Assembly: GCA_046539045.1 (NCBI GenBank)
Contig: JBKHHU010000044.1
Span: forward strand, 1-20,529
From: JBKHHU01 sp046539045
GTDB taxonomy: Bacteria; Planctomycetota; Phycisphaerae; SM23-33
DNA: 20,529 bases
Direction of reading: 5' to 3'
Shown: positions 6,938 through 12,881 of the stretch, in pieces
Layout: each line of letters opens with the position of its first letter
Numbering within the stretch: position 1 is the first letter of the stretch
Position numbers and translations under genes: made by a program
Notes under the pieces: model-generated
The model's database searches: none
Told to the model about the DNA's origin: nothing
Seen by the model: the letters and a program-made list of their open reading frames with translations, nothing else

Positions 6938-7584
6938 CGCTTGTCCTCCTTTCGGAGTTCTGCCGCCCTTTCACGACGGAGCGTAATTCCGCGACAGACC
7001 CACACGCCGATGGCCAGCACGAAGAAAGCGCCCGGCGGGAGGATCATGATCGTCCACGGATACGGGGTGATGATTTCCGGCAAGGCCTGGCCGAACAGCG
7101 TACCGAACCCGAGATATTCGCGCACCAGCGCGATCGACAGCAGCAGGAAGCTGTAGCCAAGACCCGCGCCGAACCCGTCCGCCATCGCCGGGAGCGGTGT
7201 GTTCTTGTTGGCGTACGCTTCCAGCCGGCCCAGCACAATACAGTTGGTGATGATCAGGCCGACGTAGGCAGCGATATCCCGGTGGATCTCCGGGAAATAC
7301 GCCCGCATCATCAGGTCAACGACGATGACGTAGACGGCGATGATCAGCACCTGCACGATCATCCGCACGCGCGTCGGAGTGTATTCCCGCAGCAGGCTGA
7401 CCGTCAGCGACGAGAGCGTGGTGGTCCACACCAGCCCCGCACACATCAGCAGCGTATTGAGCACATTGTTGGTCACCGCCAGAGCAGAGCAGATTCCCAG
7501 CACCTGGCGGAAAATCGGGTTCTCCGTCCAGAGCTGGGTCATCAGCACCTTGCGGGCTTCCAGCATTTGCTGTTTTGCGGGCAT
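6934..7584 (-). CDS. nqrD: Na+-translocating NADH:quinone reductase subunit D
   Basis: NqrD is the membrane partner of NqrE (RnfE/NqrD class). The 216-residue polytopic product carries ENPIFRQVLGICSALAVTNN (21-40) and GLIITNCIVLGRLEAYA (109-125). C32 and C115 correspond to the iron-ligating cysteines of this subunit. A cytosolic basic tail (LRRERAAELRKEDKR) closes it. The ATG at 7584 has AAGGA about 9 nt upstream. It follows nqrC after 127 nt, unlike the overlapping nqrB-nqrC and nqrD-nqrE pairs. Motifs separate it from RnfE by the company of NqrF and NqrC in the same block. Confidence 0.95.
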   Translation of the reverse strand: MPAKQQMLEARKVLMTQLWTENPIFRQVLGICSALAVTNNVLNTLLMCAGLVWTTTLSSLTVSLLREYTPTRVRMIVQVLIIAVYVIVVDLMMRAYFPEIHRDIAAYVGLIITNCIVLGRLEAYANKNTPLPAMADGFGAGLGYSFLLLSIALVREYLGFGTLFGQALPEIITPYPWTIMILPPGAFFVLAIGVWVCRGITLRRERAAELRKEDKR

Positions 7585-7627
7585 GCGTCTCGGTCCTTGG
7601 TCTTGGTCTCTACTCTTCAGTCGTTCG

Positions 7628-7706
7628 TCAGGCCCGTCACCCAGCGCCTGTCCGGCCTGATCCAGTTGCGGTCCGTCTCGGATACCGTTAGCTGCTACCT
7701 GCTACC
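7628..7706 (-). other. nqrC-nqrD spacer with inverted repeat and tandem heptamers
   Basis: The 127-nt gap between nqrC and nqrD holds TCAGGCC/GGCCTGA (7628-7634 and 7654-7660, 19-nt loop) and an exact tandem heptamer TGCTACC-TGCTACC (7693-7706). The hairpin has no T-tract. Its position inside the operon suggests RNA processing or simple repeat drift rather than full termination. Confidence 0.35.
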
Positions 7707-7711
7707 GGTTC

Positions 7712-8512
7712 TCATTCCGGCACGTCCGGGCCGATGGCTCCGGGCTGCTGTTCGGGCTTGGCTGTCTCGTCAATGATCTCGATCAGCCGCTCGGAGGGCA
7801 CCTTGTATTCGCTGAGCTTGCCTTCTTCCAGGATCTCGCGAAAGGCGGCGTAGAACCCTTCGATGTCCTTGTTAATGAAGCTCATCACTGCCAGCGAGGT
7901 GCCCGTGGCTCCACTAATGGCGTCGATCGAGTGCGGATAAATTTCCTCATCCTCTTCCGGGGCCTCGGAGGCCTTGACGATGTTCAGGTACCTGCCGTTG
8001 ACGGGCGGGAGCAGCTTGCGTCCCCGCCACTTCTCCAGCCAGTCCAGGTCGGTCGTGATCCGCCCGCCCAGGCCCGGAGTCTCGGTGTGGGAGAGAAACG
8101 CCACGCCGGTGGTCTGCTTCAGGTCGGCGGTGACGCCCAGCACTCCGGTAATTTCGGCCCAGAAGCCCGTCCCGCGAATCGGGAAGGCGTATCCAACGAT
8201 CTCGGCGCCCGTTTCGGTCTTCGGTCGATCGTAAGCGATGTACAGCGTGTCCGGGCCGTCGGGGGTGGGAAGTGTGTTTTCGATAGCCTCGATGCGATTC
8301 TCGCGTAGCTCCACGATCTCGGCATTACTCAAGTCGGTGATCTCTCCGAGGTCGAAGACAGCCACCAGCGCCTTGTCCCGCCGGATCTGCTTGTTGATCT
8401 CCACGCGCTGCTCGGTCAGTTGATCCACAGCCATGATCCCACCGGTAAACAGCGCCGCGATTACGGCAGCGTAGATGATGACGTAGGCAGGATGTTCCTT
8501 GTTCAGAGCCAT
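7712..8512 (-). CDS. nqrC: Na+-translocating NADH:quinone reductase subunit C
   Basis: NqrC carries a covalently bound FMN on the periplasmic side and relays electrons within Na+-NQR. The 266-residue product has one N-terminal membrane helix (about 8-30), a periplasmic FMN-binding domain and a Glu-rich tail. SHTETPGLGGRI (141-152) and IDAISGATGTS (196-206) are the family signatures. T203 in DAISGAT is the predicted ApbE flavinylation site. The start overlaps the nqrB stop by one base (TGATG) and is preceded by AGGAGG inside the last nqrB codons, so it is translationally coupled. Typical NqrC length is similar. Confidence 0.96.
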   Translation of the reverse strand: MALNKEHPAYVIIYAAVIAALFTGGIMAVDQLTEQRVEINKQIRRDKALVAVFDLGEITDLSNAEIVELRENRIEAIENTLPTPDGPDTLYIAYDRPKTETGAEIVGYAFPIRGTGFWAEITGVLGVTADLKQTTGVAFLSHTETPGLGGRITTDLDWLEKWRGRKLLPPVNGRYLNIVKASEAPEEDEEIYPHSIDAISGATGTSLAVMSFINKDIEGFYAAFREILEEGKLSEYKVPSERLIEIIDETAKPEQQPGAIGPDVPE

Positions 8513-9726
8513 CAGGCTGCCTCCTTCGCCTCAGCCGCAGTGCCCGGAGGCGGTTCCTTGGCTTTGGCACGGTTCTTTCGCCAAGTGATGTATTTGGTGG
8601 CCCAGATGTCGATCAGCGGCGCGCTGATGTTGCCCAGCAGGATAGAGAAGCTGGCCGCTGCGACGAAGATTCCGCGCCAGCGCAGGAAGACCACCAGAAA
8701 GCCGATCAGGAAAGAATATGCCCACTTGGCCAGATTCGCCCGGGGCGCGGAGACCGGATCGGTGAACATGAACACCAGAGCGTACATCGTCGTGCCCGCC
8801 ACCAGCGTGAACTGCAGCGGCGGAACGCCGGTCTTCTCCTCGTCAAAGCCCAGCACGTAGCGGAACAGGACGGTCGCGAATGCAAGACCGATCGCCCCAC
8901 CGGTGATCAGACGCCAGTTGGCTGTCCTGGTCCACAGCAGATACACCGCAGCCAGCACGATCAACAGCGTGCAGCCTTCACCAGCACTGCCTGCAGTGAG
9001 CGGAACCACCTGGCCATCGGGTGTGGTGAACCAGCCGTTGATGTTGCCCAGGAACATCTCCCAGAGATTCGTGCTGGACTCCTGGAACGCGGTGCTCAAT
9101 CCGTATCGTTTGGAAACCCACATCGGGCTGGCCATGGACACCGCGTCCACATCCATCGGGCCGCCGGGAATCTGTGAAAACCAGCCCGGGATCCCCGCCG
9201 TCCGCCAGCTCCAGTGGGCGAACCCACCGGGAAATCCCTGAAATGCCGGAACAAACCGGGCCGTCAGGTAGGTCGGGAAACTGATATAGACAAACGCCCT
9301 GCCGACGATCGCGGGGTTGGCGAAGTTCCTCCCGAACCCGCCGAAGACCTCTTTGCCGAACAGGATGCCGACCAGCGCCCCGACCGCAGCCACCCAGTAC
9401 GGCGTGGTCGCCGGAAGCGAGAGACCGAAAAGCATCGCCGTGACAAAAACCGCCATGCTGATCGGCGCTTTGCGGGATCGTGTCGTAATACCTTCAACCA
9501 CCAGACAGGTCAGACAGGACACCAGCACCAGCGCCAGCACCCGCCATCCGAAGAAATAGATCCCGCTGAGCATCACCGCCGTGAGCACGTAAATCATGCG
9601 CTTCATCTGCGGCTGCTTCATGAACAGCATTCGCCGCTCGCCCATGACCAGCGCCTTGGCGCCGTCGAGCATGCCTTGACTGGCTGGTTCTTCCTGCTGT
9701 TTGGGATTCGGTGAATCCTGGGCCAT
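8512..9726 (-). CDS. nqrB: Na+-translocating NADH:quinone reductase subunit B
   Basis: NqrB is the large membrane subunit (RnfD/NqrB class) with a covalent FMN and the riboflavin/quinone region. The 404-residue product has about ten hydrophobic segments and recognisable stretches such as GKEVFGGFGRNFANPAIVGR (124-143), RYVLGFDEEKTG, and MFTDPVSAPRANLAKWAYS (320-338). At the expected FMN attachment position the consensus D-x-x-(S/T)-G-A-T reads D194-A-V-S-M-A-S200, so Ser replaces Thr and Met replaces Gly. The ATG at 9726 has AAGGA about 9 nt upstream. The first gene of a canonical operon, nqrA, is not found upstream; instead there is about 400 nt of non-coding DNA and then a DUF2267-type gene. 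Confidence 0.95.
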   Translation of the reverse strand: MAQDSPNPKQQEEPASQGMLDGAKALVMGERRMLFMKQPQMKRMIYVLTAVMLSGIYFFGWRVLALVLVSCLTCLVVEGITTRSRKAPISMAVFVTAMLFGLSLPATTPYWVAAVGALVGILFGKEVFGGFGRNFANPAIVGRAFVYISFPTYLTARFVPAFQGFPGGFAHWSWRTAGIPGWFSQIPGGPMDVDAVSMASPMWVSKRYGLSTAFQESSTNLWEMFLGNINGWFTTPDGQVVPLTAGSAGEGCTLLIVLAAVYLLWTRTANWRLITGGAIGLAFATVLFRYVLGFDEEKTGVPPLQFTLVAGTTMYALVFMFTDPVSAPRANLAKWAYSFLIGFLVVFLRWRGIFVAAASFSILLGNISAPLIDIWATKYITWRKNRAKAKEPPPGTAAEAKEAA

Positions 9727-9928
9727 AGACAGATTTCCTTGGGGCTCAAGATGTTGGCGAACGTCTCGCGAAGCAATCGTCCTGCACGCAACAGCTTCCG
9801 CCGCCTGACACCAGCGCCATCGCTGTCCGCTCCGGCGCAGAGCACCGCGTCCGGGAAGATCGCGAGCCGACGCCAAATCATAGGCATCTCACCACCCGGT
9901 AACAACTAAGAGTCTGCCGAGACGAGAA

Positions 9929-10003
9929 TTACCTATCGGATAGCGCGCGGCCATGAAGCGACCAAAAACGCATCAGGCTGCCCCTGACACGGCTGTGGCT
10001 CAC
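9929..10003 (-). other. Possible 24-codon leader ORF in the nqr leader
   Basis: A GTG one frame away from the AUG-UGA pair can use the same AAAGGAG and would encode 24 residues ending at TAA (9931-9929): V-S-H-S-R-V-R-G-S-L and so on, basic with three Ser and two His-containing stretches. No family is recognised and no amino acid is strongly enriched. It may be chance. Confidence 0.15.
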
Positions 10004-10056
10004 ATACCGTGTGCTCCTTTCCCGACGAACTGATTTGGGCTGAACAGGCAAAGCCA

Positions 10057-10091
10057 CAGGCCGGCGGAATCGATTTGACTCCGTCGGCCTG
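10057..10091 (-). terminator. Strong hairpin after the DUF2267 gene
   Basis: A 12-bp stem with one G-U pair (CAGGCCGGCGGA at 10057-10068 against TCCGTCGGCCTG at 10080-10091, 11-nt loop) lies 35 nt past the gene's stop. On the minus strand the following run is only TGTGGCTTTG. On the plus strand it is GCTTGTTTTC. It probably insulates this gene from nqr. Confidence 0.55.
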
Positions 10092-10125
10092 CTTGTTTTC
10101 AGTATCTTTGCGGCGTTTTCCTGCT

Positions 10126-10560
10126 TCAGTCGCTTACCCACAGCCCTTGCAGTTCTTGCGGGAACACCTTGCGGATATCTTCCAGTTCGCCCGGGCTGAT
10201 CCTGCTGTTGAGCACCTGAACGGTACCTTCCAGCGCCTGTTTCGGGTTGACTTCCGGATGGTCCGACAGCGCCTCTGCAACAGCCTGGATCAGTTCATCC
10301 CGGCTGCTGATCTTCGTCGGCTGATCCGAAGGCCTATAGCCTTCATAGTACATCCCGCGGACCAGCATCGGCAGTTGGGCGCCAAGGTGGGCGGCCTGCT
10401 GGACCGTCAAGCGATCGCGAAGGACATGCATCGAGCCCCGCATCATCTGCCAGGCTTTCTGCTCGTCCTGCTGGCCGGTCTGCTCGATGAATTCATTCAA
10501 CCAGTCCTGCGTTTTCTGGAGCGTGGACTGAAACAGTTCTGCAACGTTCTGCTGAGTCAT
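10126..10560 (-). CDS. DUF2267 family protein
   Basis: This is a small 144-residue cytosolic helical protein. The segment HVLRDRLTVQQAAHLGAQLPMLVRGMYYEGY (45-75) is the hallmark of the DUF2267 family, whose biochemical function is not established. The second half (KISSRDELIQAVAEAL, ALEGTVQVLNSRISPGELEDIRKVFPQEL) repeats a helical pattern, as is usual for the family. The ATG at 10560 follows AAGGAG with good spacing; an earlier in-frame start would add an unrelated Pro-rich tail. On the minus strand a TATACT box lies at 10623-10618, but no good -35 partner is visible. It is divergent from the pyrE-like gene and insulated from nqr by a hairpin, so it is probably monocistronic. Confidence 0.85.
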   Translation of the reverse strand: MTQQNVAELFQSTLQKTQDWLNEFIEQTGQQDEQKAWQMMRGSMHVLRDRLTVQQAAHLGAQLPMLVRGMYYEGYRPSDQPTKISSRDELIQAVAEALSDHPEVNPKQALEGTVQVLNSRISPGELEDIRKVFPQELQGLWVSD

Positions 10561-10877
10561 TATGGTCTCCTTTTCACCAGGAAGACACGCGACTAACACG
10601 ATTCCCCTTTGGACAGTAGTATAGAGCGCCGGAAGCGGAACTCTAGCCAACCCGGCCAACCCGGGCGGAGGCATACATGTTTCAGAACCTGGCGGCCGAC
10701 AGATGTACGGGGGGACTGTGGCATCCGGCCCCTGAGCGACGGGAAAGTGACAACCTGCTGACTATACCAGGGGATAGATGAAACTTCGAGTAGGAGAGTT
10801 GACCGGCTCGCAAAACGCCCAGTACACTGCCCGCTTGACACACATGACCGACAGAACCCGAAGGAGCCTTGCCTACC
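10561..10877. other. Divergent intergenic region
   Basis: This 317-nt gap separates the DUF2267 gene from the divergent pyrE-like gene. It holds a possible -10 for the former (TATACT, minus strand, 10623-10618), an exact tandem 9-mer CCAACCCGG-CCAACCCGG (10647-10664), and the promoter for the latter. I see no gene in it. Confidence 0.6.
10799..10828 (+). promoter_or_regulatory. Sigma70-type promoter of the pyrE-like gene
   Basis: TTGACC (10799-10804) and TACACT (10823-10828) are separated by 18 nt. Transcription would start near 10835, about 43 nt before the ATG. Confidence 0.5.
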
Positions 10878-11396
10878 ATGGATAAAGTCGAACTCGCAGC
10901 CCGCGTGAAAGAAGCCGCGTTCCTCGAAGGTGACTTCGTTCTTCGCAGCGGCAAACGCAGCAAATATTACCTCGACAAGTACCTTTTCGAAGCCCAGCCG
11001 GACATCCTGTCCGAACTCGGCAAGCGGTTCGCCGAATACGCAGGCGACGCAGAACTGATCGCCGGTCCGGAACTCGGGGCGGTATCGCTGGCGGCATCGA
11101 CGGCCATGGCGTGCGGCAAACCATTCGCTATCGTCCGCAAGGCCAAGAAGAACTACGCAACCGGCAAGCTCATCGAAGGTCCGTCTGTGAAGGGTAAGAA
11201 GGTGCTGCTGGTCGAGGACATCGGCACAACCGCCGGGGCGGCCTTGGAAGCAGCAGAGACGCTCAAGCAGGCCGGGGCGAACATCACGCGACTGGTCTTC
11301 GCCATCGACCGCATGCAAGGTGCCCGCCAAAACGTCGAGGCGGCCGGGTTCGAATTCAACGCCATCCTCACCAGGGAAGACATGGGAATCCAGTAA
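10878..11396 (+). CDS. pyrE: Orotate phosphoribosyltransferase-like protein
   Basis: This belongs to the type I phosphoribosyltransferases and most resembles orotate phosphoribosyltransferase, which makes OMP from orotate and PRPP in pyrimidine synthesis. In the 172-residue product FVLRSGKRSKYYLDKYLFEAQP (20-41) is the PyrE N-terminal signature, GPELGAVSLA (63-72) follows, VRKAKKNYATGKLIEG (87-101) carries the lysines of the flexible catalytic loop, and VLLVEDIGTTAGAALEA (109-125) is the PRPP-binding loop. The ATG at 10878 is 11 nt from GGAG; a TTG at 10869 would be only 2 nt away and is less likely. The importer genes follow after 60 nt on the same strand, so read-through is possible. Another purine/pyrimidine PRTase function cannot be excluded. 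Confidence 0.85.
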   Translation: MDKVELAARVKEAAFLEGDFVLRSGKRSKYYLDKYLFEAQPDILSELGKRFAEYAGDAELIAGPELGAVSLAASTAMACGKPFAIVRKAKKNYATGKLIEGPSVKGKKVLLVEDIGTTAGAALEAAETLKQAGANITRLVFAIDRMQGARQNVEAAGFEFNAILTREDMGIQ

Positions 11397-11399
11397 CGG

Positions 11400-11448
11400 C
11401 AGACGAAAACTGCTTTTGTAGCCGTTGCCTGTTGCCCGCCGTCGTCTG
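11400..11448 (+). promoter_or_regulatory. Inverted repeat spanning the pyrE-lipoprotein gap
   Basis: CAGACGA (11400-11406) and TCGTCTG (11442-11448) could pair across the 60-nt gap and adjoin the AGGA ribosome-binding site (11449-11452). Inside the loop lie near-tandem heptamers CGTTGCC-TGTTGCC (11423-11436). A role in start-site access is speculative. Confidence 0.25.
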
Positions 11449-11456
11449 AGGAAAGA

Positions 11457-12881
11457 ATGACTCGCCGATTACCCACAATCCTGCTGATTCTGATCGCGTT
11501 GCTTTGCGGCTGCGGTGGCGATTCCGGTGTGGACGATCCGCGGCGGGATGCGGTGGACGCTGCCGTGCGCGAGAAGTACGGCATGAGCCTGGACGAACTG
11601 CCGGTTCTCAATCTGCAGGTGATCAGTCCGCACCACGAGAGCATCCAGAACGAGTTCGAATGGGCATTCTCGCTCTGGCACGCCGAGCACTACGGCAAGC
11701 GGGTGCGAATCGAATGGCGCGACGTCGGCGGCGGCAGCAGCACCATCAACACCTACCTGAGCAACATCTACGCCCGGCGGGATACTGCCGATATCGACGT
11801 GCTGTGGGGCGGAGGGGAATTCGTCTTCCGCGGACTGGCCGCCGACGGACTGCTGGAAGAGATGGACCTGCCCGCGGAGATTCTCGAGCAGATCCCCGCC
11901 AACTGGGGCGGGCAGCAGATGATGGACCGGAAGCAGCGCTGGATCGGCTCTGCGGTCAGCGGGTTCGGGTTCATCTACAATCGGGAACTGCTGGACCGCT
12001 GCGAGATCGACCCACCGGTGGCCTGGGACGACCTGGCCGACGGGCGGTTCAGCGATCTGATCAGCCTGGCCGACCCCAGCCAGTCCGGTTCCGCGGCAGC
12101 GGCATACCAGATGATCGCCCGCTCCGGGCACACCTGGCCGGAGGGATGGGCCAAGCTGATGATGGTACTTTCCAATGCCAAGCGATTCAATGACAGCGCC
12201 GGCTCCGCCGCCAACGCACCGCTGCTGGGCGAAGCGCTGGTCGCCACCTGTATCGACTTTTACGGGGCGATCCGCGTCGCCGAGGCCCCCGAGGTGATGG
12301 TGTATGTCAGCCCGAAGGGGCAGACCACTTTCACGCCGGACCCGATCGGCATCCTCAAGAACCCGCCGAAACCCGAACTGGCCCGGCGGTTCGTCCGCTA
12401 TGTTCTCTCCCGCCAAGGGCAGATGCTCTGGTCCGGCCGGGTGGGCGCCGAGCACGGTCCGGCGCGTTTCCCGCTCGGGCGGCAACCGATCCGCCGCGAT
12501 GCCTACGACCGCCCCGCCGAGAACACGCTGCCATGGATCGTCAACCCGTACAGGAAGGGCCAATCGATGCAGTTGGAGGGGCACCGCGCGAAGGTCGACT
12601 ACGGCGTGCTGCGACAGTTGGTCTGGGCGGCTGCGGTGAGCAACCGTGAGGATATGCAGGCCGCCCGAAAGACACTCAACGCGATGAAACGCGATCCCGA
12701 CCGCCGCGACATATACCGCGCGAAGCTGGAGAGGTTCGTCGCCCTCCCGCCGGACGTCGCGACCCTCGAGGCGATGGCCGAGACAAAACAGCGCATGAAG
12801 GATGACGACGAGGCCCGAAAGATCGTGCTGAACTGGCAGGCGTTCTTCCGCGAAACATTCCAGCAGGTAGCCGGCGAATGA
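11457..12881 (+). CDS. ABC importer substrate-binding lipoprotein (Fe(III)/phosphonate-type class)
   Basis: This is the extracytoplasmic solute-binding component of the importer encoded by the next two genes. It has a lipoprotein signal peptide with lipobox L-C-G-C, Cys19 being the likely lipidated residue. The core (about 50-330) has the periplasmic-binding-protein class seen in Fe(III), 2-aminoethylphosphonate and putrescine systems: GGGSSTINTYL, TADIDVLWGGGEFVFRGLAADGLLE (110-134), VSGFGFIYNRELL, and PDPIGILKNPPKPELARRFVRYVLSRQGQ. The product is 474 residues, clearly longer than the usual 330-350, because of a C-terminal extension of about 130 residues (345-474) that is charged and helical. 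The stop overlaps the permease start as ATGA. The start at 11457 has AGGA only 4 nt away. The true substrate is not determinable here. Confidence 0.88.
   Translation: MTRRLPTILLILIALLCGCGGDSGVDDPRRDAVDAAVREKYGMSLDELPVLNLQVISPHHESIQNEFEWAFSLWHAEHYGKRVRIEWRDVGGGSSTINTYLSNIYARRDTADIDVLWGGGEFVFRGLAADGLLEEMDLPAEILEQIPANWGGQQMMDRKQRWIGSAVSGFGFIYNRELLDRCEIDPPVAWDDLADGRFSDLISLADPSQSGSAAAAYQMIARSGHTWPEGWAKLMMVLSNAKRFNDSAGSAANAPLLGEALVATCIDFYGAIRVAEAPEVMVYVSPKGQTTFTPDPIGILKNPPKPELARRFVRYVLSRQGQMLWSGRVGAEHGPARFPLGRQPIRRDAYDRPAENTLPWIVNPYRKGQSMQLEGHRAKVDYGVLRQLVWAAAVSNREDMQAARKTLNAMKRDPDRRDIYRAKLERFVALPPDVATLEAMAETKQRMKDDDEARKIVLNWQAFFRETFQQVAGE

Larger units (their letters stand above)
9727..10125 (-). 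other. Long leader/promoter region upstream of nqrB
   Basis: About 400 nt without a convincing gene separates nqrB from the DUF2267 gene on the same strand. It must hold the nqr promoter, but I cannot point to clear -35/-10 boxes. It contains the hairpin at 10057-10091 and an AAAGGAG Shine-Dalgarno (10020-10014) placed 8 nt before an ATG that is followed directly by TGA (10005-10000). No nqrA sequence or remnant is visible. Confidence 0.6.

Noticed and set aside
6938..9726. Rnf complex instead of Nqr
   Set aside because: The D, E, B and C subunits resemble Rnf homologues, but the fused ferredoxin/FAD/NADH subunit NqrF is diagnostic of Nqr, and no RnfB or RnfC is present.
9618..9905. Minus-strand frame overlapping the start of nqrB
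   Set aside because: It overlaps NqrB in another frame and has no protein features. The NqrB frame is well supported.
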